The position numbers were made by a program, and so were the translations under genes. The notes below the pieces were generated by a model, which saw only the letters and a list, made by a program, of their open reading frames with translations, made no database searches and was not told where the DNA came from. Positions 1 through 8,218 of a stretch of 64,000 nt of DNA are shown here, piece by piece. This DNA comes from UBA6623 sp965248235. Its GTDB lineage: Bacteria; Acidobacteriota; Terriglobia; Bryobacterales; UBA6623. Location: assembly GCA_965248235.1 (NCBI GenBank), contig CBDFIU010000005.1:496001-560000 (forward strand), read 5' to 3'. Within the stretch, counting starts at the first letter, position 1, and every line of letters starts with the position of its first letter.

Positions 1-240
1 GACACGCGGCTGTCGGAGCGCCAAGTAGCCAGGCGGCTCGATCACTGGCTCCGGGCCGCGGGGATCGACAAGAAGCTCAGCCCGCACGGCCTGCGCCACA
101 CCTTCGCCACGCACCGCTACAGCCGCACCGGCGACATCCTGGTGGTCCAGCGGGCGCTCGGGCACCGGGACCTGTCGACTACACAGGTCTACACGCACCT
201 GGTTGACGACGCCCTCGAGGACGCCATCGAGCGTCTCTGA
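1..240 (+). CDS. Tyrosine recombinase / phage-type integrase, C-terminal fragment
   Basis: The window opens inside this gene, and the last 79 codons are visible, ending in TGA at 238-240. The fragment carries the end of the catalytic domain: HGLRHTFATH (His and Arg of the active site), then LGH, then the nucleophile Tyr in VYTHL. These residues cut and rejoin DNA in XerC/D-type and integrase proteins. It is followed at once by a rho-independent terminator. Its position at one side of an accessory gene block suggests it is an element integrase rather than housekeeping XerC/D, but the N-terminal part needed to decide lies outside the window. Confidence 0.9.
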   Translation, partial: DTRLSERQVARRLDHWLRAAGIDKKLSPHGLRHTFATHRYSRTGDILVVQRALGHRDLSTTQVYTHLVDDALEDAIERL

Positions 241-263
241 GTCCGCGCAGGGCGCTGGGAAAG

Positions 264-287
264 AGCGGTCCTTCGGGGCCGCTTTTT
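264..287 (+). terminator. Rho-independent terminator after the recombinase
   Basis: An 8-bp stem (AGCGGTCC pairing with GGGCCGCT, one G-T pair) closes a TTCG tetraloop and is followed by a run of T. It lies 24 bases after the recombinase stop codon. The remaining bases up to 554 show no convincing gene. Confidence 0.85.
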
Positions 288-554
288 CTTTCGCGCGCTG
301 GGACCGCCACTCATAGAGGCCGGAGACAGTCCCTTGACAGTCCCGTCCCTGAACACAATTGACGCGTGTGGGCCGGACAGCATCGGGGCCTTCCGATGGC
401 GGCGACCGGAAGGCTGGATTGACAAATCCTTCCGTCCGGGCCGATTCCTGGAACGTCAGAGAACACGTCTTATCGGACGTTCCCGCCGATAAAAGCGGCG
501 GAAACCCGCGTGTTTCGGGGACGTCGCAGCAGGCGGCCATGGTGTTATCCGCCA

Positions 555-1043
555 TCATTTCCGCGTTTTCCGCCGCTTGCGGGGCTTCCGGGCCGGTTTC
601 GCTTGCGCCTCGGTCAGCTTTTCGAGCAGCGCCGTGGCCCATTCGGCCGGCGTGGTCTGGGGACCCGTGGGGGTGTCGCCCTCGCGGGCGATCTTGGTGG
701 CCTTCAGGTCCTTGAGATGGCAGCGGATCATCCGGTCGAGCTTCTCGGCGGCATCCATGTCGCTGTTGATCTGGGCGCGCACGAGCTTCACCGAGTAGAC
801 CGCCACCAGCTCGACCTGCAGGAAGTCCGAGCTCTTGTTGAACACGAAGTCGTTCCAGAGCCGCTCGATGATTTCCCGGAAGAGCTCGCGCTCGGAATCG
901 TCCAGGCACTGGTTGGCCCAGATGCCGTGGGTCATGGGGTTCAAGTTGCTCTGGGGGGCGCCGACGCCCCTGGGCGGCTCGGCCTTGCCCTCCGCGCCGT
1001 GCCAGGTGTCGAGGTTCTGCTGATCCTTCTTGTTCACTGCCAC
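555..1043 (-). CDS. Hypothetical protein, terminase-small-subunit-like
   Basis: This encodes 162 residues from a GTG start. The N-terminal third has an N-P-M-T-H-G-I-W pattern that resembles the N-L-K-H-G segment common in phage terminase small subunits and related DNA-packaging proteins. A helical middle follows, and the tail is very basic (RKPRKRRKTRK), which would suit nucleic-acid binding. It is the last gene of a minus-strand run that begins upstream of 2212, and a small HTH gene precedes it by 132 bases. The terminase link is a weak resemblance only. No clear Shine-Dalgarno is visible, and a second GTG two codons on could be the start. Confidence 0.6.
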   Translation of the reverse strand: MAVNKKDQQNLDTWHGAEGKAEPPRGVGAPQSNLNPMTHGIWANQCLDDSERELFREIIERLWNDFVFNKSSDFLQVELVAVYSVKLVRAQINSDMDAAEKLDRMIRCHLKDLKATKIAREGDTPTGPQTTPAEWATALLEKLTEAQAKPARKPRKRRKTRK

Positions 1044-1175
1044 CGGCCGGCTCCGACGATGTGTTCACGACAGGTCCCATTGCTTCCCAATGTCGGGGTC
1101 CGGGGCGGAAGATGGATTTCGCCCCGATACGAACGCGTCGTCGGTTACCTACCGGCAGATGCCGGGATGTGTCGG

Positions 1176-1442
1176 CTACCCCTTGCCGCGAGCCTTGGCG
1201 AGGATTTGACGTACGCGGCGCGGCGTGACGCCCGCGAGCTCGGCGATCTCCTTCGTCGAGACGCCCTGATCCCTGAGAGCCAGCACGAGGTTGCGGCGCA
1301 CGGCGTAGAAGTGCGTGTCGGCCGGGACCCAGAGCAGACCGGTGAAGTGCTGCTGGACTTGCCGGTAGAGCTCCGGCGGCAGAACGTCCTTGGCGTTGGC
1401 ATATCGGCGGCTCACGGGCCGCTGGTGGTTTTCTTCAGCCAT
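1176..1442 (-). CDS. Small HTH DNA-binding protein (CD3324/Mor-like)
   Basis: This 88-residue protein has an N-terminal half (YANAKDVLPPELYRQVQ) that resembles the CD3324-like and Mor-activator group, where it forms a small dimerising domain. The C-terminal half is a helix-turn-helix: R-N-L-V-L-A-L-R-D-Q-G-V-S-T-K-E-I-A-E-L-A-G with V-T-P-R-R-V-R-Q-I-L as the recognition part. Its ATG lies inside the end of the upstream 266-residue gene (31-base overlap), so the two are probably translationally coupled. A role as transcriptional regulator of the element is inferred from the fold. Confidence 0.75.
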   Translation of the reverse strand: MAEENHQRPVSRRYANAKDVLPPELYRQVQQHFTGLLWVPADTHFYAVRRNLVLALRDQGVSTKEIAELAGVTPRRVRQILAKARGKG

Positions 1443-2212
1443 GGCTGATCGACATCCGGGTTGTAGAAGCGCAGCCGGTTCTCCTTGGGCGGCGCTCCGA
1501 CGATCTCGATGGACTGGCGAGTCACCTCGCCGATCCGCTTGTCGTCCTCGAGGAAGCAGACGAGGCCGTAGTCCTGGCCGCAGGGAAACCGGAAGCGGCC
1601 CCGGTTCTGGTAGAGCTGGGCCTCGCTCCAGCCGAGCGAGAGCGCCTGGTCGCGGATGGCGTCGACCTTGGGGATGGCCGACGACCGAATGGGCTGCGTG
1701 AAAGCCCAGTCGCCGTCCTCCGGGAAGCGGTACGGAGGGGCGGCCGGTGGTGAACTCTTCAGTGGAGGTGGCGCGTCAGTCGGCTGGCCATTGCCGGGAT
1801 CGAGCGGCGGCGGCGCATAGCGCTTCGGATCGAGCGACTCGATGGCGGAACGGAGTGCCTCTTCTCCGAGATGCTCCATCGCCCAGGCGTGAATGACGTT
1901 GAAGCGGGTGCGCAGTGCGCCGAAGACCTGGGCCGTGATGCGTCCTGCGCCCGCGGCCTTCTTGGCCAGGTCCATCTTGTGCCGGAGCCAGGCGTAGTAG
2001 TCGGGATCGAGCCGGCGGAAACAGGTCCCGTCGATCCCGACGTCCCGGGCGTAGCCATGCGGCTCGTCAGTTTCCCAGGACTCGAGGTTGGTGGCCGCGT
2101 AGAGCGCGGTTTCCCGCCCGCTTGATCCCCTGCCGGGGACGTCGTCCCCCCTGATCGGGGTCGTGGCGTCGTCCCGGCCTGCGTACTGCTCGAGAAGTTT
2201 CAGAAGGCTCAC
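1412..2212 (-). CDS. Hypothetical accessory-element protein
   Basis: This encodes 266 residues from a GTG start with GGAG about 8 bases upstream. I do not recognise the family. The N-terminal part (to about residue 125) has a charged helical segment containing DYYAWLRHKMDLAKKAAG. A Pro-rich linker lies around residues 135-165. The C-terminal domain (about 170-266) looks like a compact alpha/beta fold with GWSEAQLYQNRGRF. It is the first gene of the minus-strand run and faces the CCGAAAG iteron region, which probably contains its promoter. It overlaps the downstream HTH gene. Confidence 0.7.
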   Translation of the reverse strand: MSLLKLLEQYAGRDDATTPIRGDDVPGRGSSGRETALYAATNLESWETDEPHGYARDVGIDGTCFRRLDPDYYAWLRHKMDLAKKAAGAGRITAQVFGALRTRFNVIHAWAMEHLGEEALRSAIESLDPKRYAPPPLDPGNGQPTDAPPPLKSSPPAAPPYRFPEDGDWAFTQPIRSSAIPKVDAIRDQALSLGWSEAQLYQNRGRFRFPCGQDYGLVCFLEDDKRIGEVTRQSIEIVGAPPKENRLRFYNPDVDQPWLKKTTSGP

Positions 2213-2580
2213 GTCCGGGTCTCCGGTCAGCGGGTTGATCTCGGGAGATACCTACCGGAGCGAGACGTTGGATGCCGGAGGGTTGGGGGTGTGAGAGTTG
2301 TCCGCGTGCCGGATCGGACGTCGGTATCCCGTTCCTACCAGGGTGTTCGCAGGAACGCCGTACCGCCGAAAGTGCCGAAAGGTCTTTCGGCGGTCAGGGG
2401 ACTTTCGGCGTCCCCTTTCGGCGCTGTAGTCACTCTTGTACCTCTTTCTTTTTCAATAAGTTAGAGAGATATAGAGAGAAGAATGCCGAAAGCGCCGAAA
2501 GGTTTCAGGAAATATCCCCCCGTGTGGGACGTTCCATTTAAGGGTGCATCAGTCGAGCTCCGATACCCCATTTTATGTTT
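2213..2580. promoter_or_regulatory. Intergenic region with CCGAAAG iterons, left part
   Basis: No gene is seen. The heptamer CCGAAAG occurs at about 2366, 2375, 2486 and 2495. Its inverse CTTTCGG occurs at about 2384, 2403 and 2415. The copies are arranged as direct and inverted neighbours. An AT-richer stretch (2430-2480) lies between the two groups. The same heptamers resume after the IS at 3617, so the array was split by the insertion. Such arrays serve as replication-initiator, partition or repressor sites on plasmids and phages; which applies here is unknown. Confidence 0.65.
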
Positions 2581-3616
2581 GATGGGTATTTACTTGACTC
2601 AGGTATTGGGAAATAGCCCCTACATGTTGTGGTCGTCCGTAGCGCGTGTCGCGGTGCCTCCGACCAGCGATTTGTAGGGTGCCGGTGGCACGGCGACGGC
2701 CTGTTGAACCAGGCGGTAAAAGAGCTTGCCTCGACTTCTGGACTTGCGGCGGTTGAAGCGGAAGGCGAATTCGTCGAGGTAGGAGTCGAGATGCTCGTGA
2801 CTGACCGCTCCTTGATGCGTGCCCAGTATCCAGCGCTTCACTAACGACACCACGCGGTGCACCCGGGGGAGCAGTTTCGAGGCGCGCGCCGGTTGCCCCT
2901 CCAGGTAGCTCACCTCGTGGCGATAGCCGTCGCCTTCGAGCGGTTCGTATCCCAGCCAACCGTCGGTATGGACCACGCTGCCGGGTTCGATCGACTCGCC
3001 GACGAAGGCCATCAAGCTGTCCCCGGAGGCGTTGGGAATGGTGCGTATCCGAACCCGCCCGATGCCGGCACCATCTTCCTCGGCCGCTACTACAATCAGC
3101 GCCTTAGCGTCGGTTTGGCGACCGCGCACGCCCTCCTCCAAGCCTCCTAAGTAAGTCTCGTCAACCTCCACGCGCCCGCTGAGCCGATCGCGTCCGGGCC
3201 GCACCATGGCGCGCCGGAGCTTATGCAACCAAGTCCAGGCCGTTTTGTAGCTGCCCAGGCCCAACACCCGCTGCAAGCCCAGCGCGCTCGCCCCGTTCTT
3301 CTGGCTCGTGAGCCACCACATGGCTCGAAACCAACTCTGGAGGGGTTGGCGGGTGTCTTGAAATATTGTGCCCGCCGTTGGAGAAGCTTGATGCCCGCAG
3401 CCGGCGCACTCCAGCAGCGCTGTCCGCACCGCCCACGCTTTGTCGTGCCCGCATCGCGGACAACGAAAACCCTCCGGCCAGCGGAGTTGACACAGATACT
3501 CTCGACAGGCCTGCTCGGTGGCGAAACGCGCCTCGAACTCGGCCAGATTCCGAGGATAATCTTCCATTTCCCCGATCCTACATCTTGTGGTCACCTGAGT
3601 CAAGTAAATACCCATC
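2581..3616. mobile_element. IS1595-family insertion sequence, copy 1
   Basis: The element is 1036 bp. Terminal inverted repeats of about 24 bp begin GATGGGTATTTACTTGACTC at the left and are mirrored at the right. It encodes one transposase on the minus strand. An apparently identical copy of the same length is at 31,888-32,923. The flanking 8-mers here (ttatgttt and ccagtcta) do not match, so no target-site duplication remains, unlike the second copy. It lies inside the CCGAAAG array. Confidence 0.92.
2620..3567 (-). CDS. IS1595-family transposase (copy 1)
   Basis: This 315-residue transposase moves the surrounding IS by cut-and-paste. The N-terminal zinc ribbon has C-P-R-C-G-H and then C-A-G-C-G-H, typical of IS1595. 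The ISXO2-like catalytic domain follows, with V-D-E-T-Y-L-G-G giving the first acidic residue and V-H-T-D-G-W-L-G-Y the second. The end of the domain contains HLDSYLDEFAFRFNRR. I start at MEDYPRNLAEFE because the longer ORF begins inside the terminal repeat and family members start here; GGGGA precedes this ATG. The protein is identical to the one at 31,927-32,874. Confidence 0.92.
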   Translation of the reverse strand: MEDYPRNLAEFEARFATEQACREYLCQLRWPEGFRCPRCGHDKAWAVRTALLECAGCGHQASPTAGTIFQDTRQPLQSWFRAMWWLTSQKNGASALGLQRVLGLGSYKTAWTWLHKLRRAMVRPGRDRLSGRVEVDETYLGGLEEGVRGRQTDAKALIVVAAEEDGAGIGRVRIRTIPNASGDSLMAFVGESIEPGSVVHTDGWLGYEPLEGDGYRHEVSYLEGQPARASKLLPRVHRVVSLVKRWILGTHQGAVSHEHLDSYLDEFAFRFNRRKSRSRGKLFYRLVQQAVAVPPAPYKSLVGGTATRATDDHNM

Positions 3617-3917
3617 CCAGTCTATTACAGCGCCGAAAGGTCTTTCACGCCGCCGAAAGGTACCTTTCGGCAAAGCAACTCTCTTGAGTCAAGGCCCCTG
3701 TACATGCAGCCGCGCTGGGCGTGACGGGGAGGCCAATCTGCCTGTCGAGGGTCGATTTCGCAGATATGATGAAAAAACAAAGGGGGCTTCATGTCTAGTT
3801 TGACAACACTGGCGCGCCACTCATCGAGGGCGACAACTGTTTCGGGGAGAACGCAAACCGTTGGGACGGCTTCCCAAGAACCATCAATGACGAGACCTGA
3901 CCTGAAGGAGAACCCGA
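3617..3917. promoter_or_regulatory. Continuation of the CCGAAAG iteron region
   Basis: Three further iterons lie at about 3633, 3653 and (inverted) 3664; the last pair forms CCGAAAGGTACCTTTCGG, a perfect palindrome. The rest, up to the plus-strand gene at 3918, shows no gene. AAGGAG at 3905-3910 is the ribosome binding site of that gene. Confidence 0.6.
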
Positions 3918-4757
3918 ATGAGCTACAAGCTCGATAAGGCCGATGCGGCAGCAAGGACCTATGCCACGGCCAAGCTGAACGCGGCAGCGGTGCTGTCCGC
4001 ATCCTACCTCCGCGATATGTACGATCCGGAAACCTTGGGGTTCATAAGTACAGCCTACACCGCCGCGCATGAGGCAATGGAACTGTTGTTGAAGCTGTAC
4101 CTAAGAAGGGGGCTCAAGAAGCCCGAAAAGAAGACTCAGGGCCACGATCTCGGCAAGTTGTTCATGATGTGGGATGAGGAGAGACGCACGAAAGCCGAAC
4201 TTGAATACCAATGTGTCGTGTTGGCCGATATTAATGACAATCGCATCAATTCTCCCGAGGCGCATCGAGCGGTGCTTGGCTTTGACTGGAATAGCGCGCT
4301 GCCGCCCGACTACAGCGAACGCAAGGCGGAGCACCGCGAAACCTTTCAACAGTACAAAAAGAAACTGCTGCACGAGGGTTCTCCCACGGTGCGGGATGTC
4401 CTTAACAATTTGGATGTTAGGTTGGGGGCCAGAAATATTACTTGGCTCTGCGAACTGAACTATCAGCACGTGATCAAGGGATTCCCGTGTAAGCCGGAGG
4501 CCTATTATCCGGATGAGTTGCTGTCCGTTGAGTGGGGCCGGTTTGCTGAGGCCACCAAGCAAGGCTCGCCCCTGGGGGTTGTTGAGGCATTCCTGAAGAA
4601 GGAGGGAACCAATAGCGTATTCGTAGGATTGCGCTACCTGGACGAGGACGAAGAGACACCTGAAAAAGAGAGCATCATCTTCGGTGGCCCGTCCAGCAGC
4701 TTCCATTGCTTTGTTGGATCGCCGTTCTTGCGGTTGGCCATGCCCATCTGCGTGTAG
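3918..4757 (+). CDS. Hypothetical protein, possibly HEPN-like, with altered C-terminus
   Basis: This encodes 279 residues, with AAGGAG before the ATG. The N-terminal third is helical, with A-A-H-E-A-M-E-L-L-L-K-L-Y-L followed by G-H-D-L-G-K-L-F. That pattern recalls HEPN-type helical bundles, which occur in RNases of toxin and defence systems, but the catalytic R-x4-H signature is not clear, so the link is weak. It is the only plus-strand gene in the element besides the recombinase. Its last 124 bases overlap, antisense, the end of the gene at 4634-5566. The final residues look unrelated to the rest, as if the 3' end was replaced by a junction near 4690. Confidence 0.65.
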   Translation: MSYKLDKADAAARTYATAKLNAAAVLSASYLRDMYDPETLGFISTAYTAAHEAMELLLKLYLRRGLKKPEKKTQGHDLGKLFMMWDEERRTKAELEYQCVVLADINDNRINSPEAHRAVLGFDWNSALPPDYSERKAEHRETFQQYKKKLLHEGSPTVRDVLNNLDVRLGARNITWLCELNYQHVIKGFPCKPEAYYPDELLSVEWGRFAEATKQGSPLGVVEAFLKKEGTNSVFVGLRYLDEDEETPEKESIIFGGPSSSFHCFVGSPFLRLAMPICV

Positions 4758-5566
4758 TTGCACACCCGCCGTTCCGAATTCACCTGAATCGAGACGGTGT
4801 GTCCGTCCATGAACCGGATCGACACATCGCTCCATGAGCTGCCAGGGGGCGTCCGGAAGTGAATCGTCGAGCCGTCGTCCTCGGGAGCGGGCAAGTTGGC
4901 CGCTCGGAACGACGACAGGATGTCGTCGAGCGACCGGCGGAGGCGTAGTTTGCGGCGCCCGGCCAAGTCGAGTTCTTCCGCCAGCGGAATGAACGCCGAT
5001 TTCTGACTTGCCAACACCTGTTCGGTCGGCGCCGTGCAGAGAGCCCGCGTGGGAGCGAGCAGGACAAATGGCCCATCGGCCCGGCTCACGAGGCTGCTGA
5101 CAACGTGCTGGAAATTATCCGGTTCCAGCTGGATCGTCAGATAGACGGGAAAACGGAAGCCCGCGTAAGGCGAGTAGACACCGAGCGACATCGTTAGATG
5201 GAGCCCGTTCTCGGTGTGCGGTTCTCCTATCAAATTGAAGGCGCCGGCCACCGCCTGATCGAAGGCCGAGCGGTCCCATTCGTAGAGGGCGATGTCCGAA
5301 CGCTTGAGCGAGAAGGTCGCACAGCCACGCTCGCACCGGCAGACCGCCACGATGTCGTTCGACCCATGCTCAACCACGTCATGCGCGCACCCGCAGCCGG
5401 GGCGAGCCATGCAGGGATGCGAAGTGGCCCACCTGCCGTTGGGCCGAAGAAACGACTTGGCTGCCGCGTACTCATCGCCGAACCGCGCGCGCCATTCCGC
5501 GTCTACGGCCAACAAGCCGGGCACGGTCTCCAGCGCTGGCCAGAAGCCTCTTGGGCTACTCCTCAT
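4634..5566 (-). CDS. Hypothetical phage/plasmid-type protein, probably 3'-truncated
   Basis: About 310 residues. I do not recognise a catalytic family. Cysteines cluster near residues 55-90 (C-x-R-P-G-C-G-C, then C-R-C-E-R-G-C), which could bind metal. The C-terminal part holds N-Y-T-Q-M-G-M-A-N-R-K-N-G-D-P, a motif I associate with phage-like proteins that continue into a further helical segment. Here that segment is replaced by a Ser-rich tail, which suggests truncation where the gene meets the convergent gene at 3918-4757. The start is uncertain: ATGs at 5590, 5572 and 5566 are possible. I chose 5566, which has AGGATGAAG upstream and overlaps the previous gene by 11 bases. Confidence 0.6.
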   Translation of the reverse strand: MRSSPRGFWPALETVPGLLAVDAEWRARFGDEYAAAKSFLRPNGRWATSHPCMARPGCGCAHDVVEHGSNDIVAVCRCERGCATFSLKRSDIALYEWDRSAFDQAVAGAFNLIGEPHTENGLHLTMSLGVYSPYAGFRFPVYLTIQLEPDNFQHVVSSLVSRADGPFVLLAPTRALCTAPTEQVLASQKSAFIPLAEELDLAGRRKLRLRRSLDDILSSFRAANLPAPEDDGSTIHFRTPPGSSWSDVSIRFMDGHTVSIQVNSERRVCNYTQMGMANRKNGDPTKQWKLLDGPPKMMLSFSGVSSSSSR

Positions 5567-6716
5567 CTTCATCCTGTTCGATGAAGCCACGCCTGGTGAG
5601 CCAGTCCTCCACGACGTCGGCGTCGCTGTCCCTGGTGTACTGGGCGATGTTCGAGGGGCGGATGGTCACCGTGCGTGGATTCTTCGCATCGGTGAACTTC
5701 ACGTGAAAGCTCGCTCGCAGGATTGGTGTCATGGCTGGAAGGCTTCGCCCCCTTCCTTCCAGCGCGGCGAAGATGTCGTTCGCCTTGCGGATTTCGATCT
5801 CCCGCTGGGCGCCGCCCCACAGGAACTGAACTTCCTTGAGCCGCACCCAGTCCATGCCATCGATGTCAGTGCAAACGATGGACGCCGGTCCCGCCGTCCG
5901 GAGCGGTTCGAGCGTGTACTTGCCGGTGCCGGGAAAGAAGTCTTCGTCGCCGAAGAGATGGCGGCCGAACTCCCGGCGGTAAGTCTCCTTCTCTCCCTTG
6001 TTGCAGGCGTTCATCCGGAGGTCACCGGGGGCCGGTTCATAGACCAGCACGTCATGCTTCTCCGGGCGGTAGAACACGCTCGAGGTCCGGGCGCCGTCGA
6101 GGCTGCCTTCACGCCGGAACGGATCGCCGTGGCGCACGAGGAACCAGATCGAATCGCCCTTCGGATACACGAACACCCGTGATCCACGGCCACGCTTCTT
6201 CTTCTCGAACCAGTCGTCCAGGTCACGTTCAAGGGTGGCCAGCGTTTCCCGTGAGGGTCGTCTGAACGCGGGGACCGGCCGGGTTTCGGTCTGGAAGTAC
6301 TCGAAGGACCGCGGCCGGGTGAGGAACTGCTCGGCGTGCTTGCGTTCCAGGAGCTGACGGTCCTGGAGGAAGACCTGGACCGCGACATCCGCCGCTGTGG
6401 GGTCGGGCTTCCCATCCAACGAGATGCCGTTCGTCTCCGCCTCCTCCAGCAGCAAGTCCATGGACTCGTTAGTGGACATTTCGTTGACAAAGTAGAGGGC
6501 ATCGACCAGGCCTTTCGGCGTGCCCGTGTCCGGACTCATCAGCACCCCGACCAGCCGCTCGTGGTCCAGACCATTCGAGGCGGACGGCGGCGGCAACTTC
6601 AGCCCTCGGCCTTCGAAGTAAGACCGGTACGGCCCCAGGAATTCGTGGAGACTCTGCGGCGCGATGGCCTTGAGGACGGCGGGCTGGGCGAAACGCCGGA
6701 GGTTGTAAGTTGCCAT
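5556..6716 (-). CDS. Hypothetical accessory-element protein (386 aa)
   Basis: This encodes 386 residues from an ATG with AAGGAG ten bases upstream. I do not recognise the family. The N-terminal 170 residues are helical and charged (EFLTRPRSFEYFQTETRP). A segment around 185-270 contains V-F-V-Y-P-K-G-D-S-I-W-F-L-V-R-H-G-D-P-F, with the look of a beta-rich domain. The end is acidic (EQDEDEE). It sits 22 bases downstream of the LexA-like gene and overlaps the next gene, so the three form one operon that the repressor probably controls. The conserved operon order suggests a shared role in element maintenance, but nothing more specific can be said. Confidence 0.7.
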   Translation of the reverse strand: MATYNLRRFAQPAVLKAIAPQSLHEFLGPYRSYFEGRGLKLPPPSASNGLDHERLVGVLMSPDTGTPKGLVDALYFVNEMSTNESMDLLLEEAETNGISLDGKPDPTAADVAVQVFLQDRQLLERKHAEQFLTRPRSFEYFQTETRPVPAFRRPSRETLATLERDLDDWFEKKKRGRGSRVFVYPKGDSIWFLVRHGDPFRREGSLDGARTSSVFYRPEKHDVLVYEPAPGDLRMNACNKGEKETYRREFGRHLFGDEDFFPGTGKYTLEPLRTAGPASIVCTDIDGMDWVRLKEVQFLWGGAQREIEIRKANDIFAALEGRGRSLPAMTPILRASFHVKFTDAKNPRTVTIRPSNIAQYTRDSDADVVEDWLTRRGFIEQDEDEE

Positions 6717-6738
6717 GGGTTGGACTCTCCTTATCTAT

Positions 6739-7416
6739 CTAGTGTTCTTGGATCGCCCCGGCGTTCGACTCATTCGCCCTGGACCGGCTGATGGCCACGA
6801 CCTTGCCCAGGATGCTCAGTCCATCGTCCGGGCCGATCCGCATGGGTCGATGTATCGGGTTCTCGGGCCGGAGTTCGATGCGTTCGTCACGGATGAAGAG
6901 CCGCTTGACCGTGGCCTCCTGATCCAGCAGCGCGACCACGATGTCGCCGCTTTCCGCCACTGGCTGCTCCCGAACCACAACGAGGTCCCGGTCGTGGATG
7001 CCGGCGCCGATCATGCTGTCACCCCGAACCTCAAGCGCGAAACAGCGGCCGGAACGGACGGCCCGGCTGTCCACGAGGACCTCGCCGATGACGTTTTCCT
7101 CAGCCAGGATCGGCTGGCCGGCGGCAACGCTGCCGACGATGGGAACGGCCAGCAGCTCGAGCACATCGTCCATCGGCTCCCGAACAACGGTAAGCCCGCG
7201 AGCCTTCCTCGACTCCCGTTTCACGTAGCCTTTGCGCACGAGCTGGTTGACTTGGTCATGCGCGCTCGGGGCGGATATCCCGAGACTGTCGGCGAGTTCC
7301 TTGATGGTCGGAGGGAGCCCCCGGTGGTCGATGAAGCGGCGAAGCGCGCGCAGTGTGCGCCGCTGTGGGTCGGTAATCTCCACGGCGGGTCGCCTACCTC
7401 TCGGTTGACCATTCAT
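6739..7416 (-). CDS. lexA: LexA-type repressor with S24 self-cleavage domain
   Basis: This 225-residue protein represses target promoters and is inactivated by RecA-stimulated self-cleavage. The N-terminal winged helix (about residues 14-75) contains T-D-P-Q-R-R-T-L-R-A-L and P-T-I-K-E-L-A-D-S-L-G-I-S. The cleavage site is A-G in V-A-A-G-Q-P. The catalytic Ser is in R-G-D-S-M-I and the catalytic Lys in A-T-V-K-R-L. Its place at the head of the accessory operon (6716, then 5566 downstream) suggests it links element genes to DNA damage, as prophage LexA-like repressors do. It could also be the host lexA, but the context argues for an element copy. GAGGA precedes the ATG. Confidence 0.9.
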   Translation of the reverse strand: MNGQPRGRRPAVEITDPQRRTLRALRRFIDHRGLPPTIKELADSLGISAPSAHDQVNQLVRKGYVKRESRKARGLTVVREPMDDVLELLAVPIVGSVAAGQPILAEENVIGEVLVDSRAVRSGRCFALEVRGDSMIGAGIHDRDLVVVREQPVAESGDIVVALLDQEATVKRLFIRDERIELRPENPIHRPMRIGPDDGLSILGKVVAISRSRANESNAGAIQEH

Positions 7417-7561
7417 GTCAAGTCCTCTCAGATGGAGACTGCGGTTGATTCCCTCCCACGGGCGGAGATCGGAGGCCTCGAGCAGAGATCCACCGAACCT
7501 GCATGTCCAATTGATCGTGATTGCTCGCTCCGCCCATAAGGCGAATAAGTATTATATATGA

Positions 7562-7577
7562 CCTAACAAATATTAGG
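7562..7577. promoter_or_regulatory. Palindrome in AT-rich patch, candidate operator
   Basis: CCTAACAAATATTAGG is an inverted repeat (CCTAA, 6-base spacer, TTAGG). It sits in a short AT-rich island (about 7540-7585) within GC-rich DNA, 145 bases upstream of the lexA-like start. The island looks like the promoter region of that operon. The rest of 7417-7795 shows no reliable gene. Confidence 0.45.
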
Positions 7578-7795
7578 GCAATAGCAAAACGAGGAAGGGC
7601 AGGAAAAAGCCGGAGCGATCTTGGAAAGCGGAGACGGGGACGATGTCCCGCCCGGTACGGAAGGGAGCTACTACTTCCCCTGCCGAGCGACGAGCTGCGC
7701 CCACATCGCGCGCTGGCGGCTGCAGCGCGGCAAACCGGCGATGGGGAGGACGCCCTTCTGGCGGATGGGATCGCGCTTGATAGGGGTGCGGCGGC

Positions 7796-8218
7796 TCAGC
7801 CCGAGGCGAACCCGAACTGGGCTCTCTGCTGCTCCCAGTCGATGGGGAAAGTTCGGATCAGTTGGGCGAGCGACAGGCCGGACGGTTCCTCCCCGTTGAG
7901 GATCGCTTCGATGATGTCGGGGGCCAACGTGGTCAGCTTCAGGATGCGCGCCACGTAAGAGGTGTCCACGTCCAGGTTCCTCGCCAGATCCGACACGGAG
8001 CGAAACGCCCCACTCTCCAGCGCCTCCGACCAGGAGAAGGCCCTGCCCAGGGCTTGAACCACGGCCGCCTGAACCTCCGATGGGCTATCCGGAACATCGC
8101 CATCCAGCGCCCGAGGGGCGAAGATCATCTTCCGGCCCCGCATCCGCCGGATGTGCATCGGAATATGAACCCGGAGATTGCCGGTCTCCGTCAGCGCGAG
8201 GGTCGGCTGCGTGTTCAT
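7796..8218 (-). CDS. ParB/KorB-like HTH protein, serine-recombinase partner
   Basis: This encodes 140 residues from an ATG that overlaps the recombinase stop as ATGA, a sign of translational coupling. The central part S-D-L-A-R-N-L-D-V-D-T-S-Y-V-A-R-I-L is a helix-turn-helix like that of KorB/ParB proteins, preceded by GRAFSWSEALESG. The C-terminal part ends F-P-I-D-W-E-Q-Q-R-A-Q-F-G-F. In my experience proteins of this kind are found directly after large serine recombinases in phage-like elements. It may act as accessory DNA-binding factor or excision director for the recombinase; that is inference. A longer reading frame extends upstream inside the recombinase but lacks support. Confidence 0.75.
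   Translation of the reverse strand: MNTQPTLALTETGNLRVHIPMHIRRMRGRKMIFAPRALDGDVPDSPSEVQAAVVQALGRAFSWSEALESGAFRSVSDLARNLDVDTSYVARILKLTTLAPDIIEAILNGEEPSGLSLAQLIRTFPIDWEQQRAQFGFASG

Noticed and set aside
510..1448. Plus-strand ORF of 312 residues
   Set aside because: It is antisense to two minus-strand genes and has biased composition.
7621..7899. Plus-strand ORF of 92 residues
   Set aside because: It overlaps the ParB-like gene in antisense and has no recognisable features.
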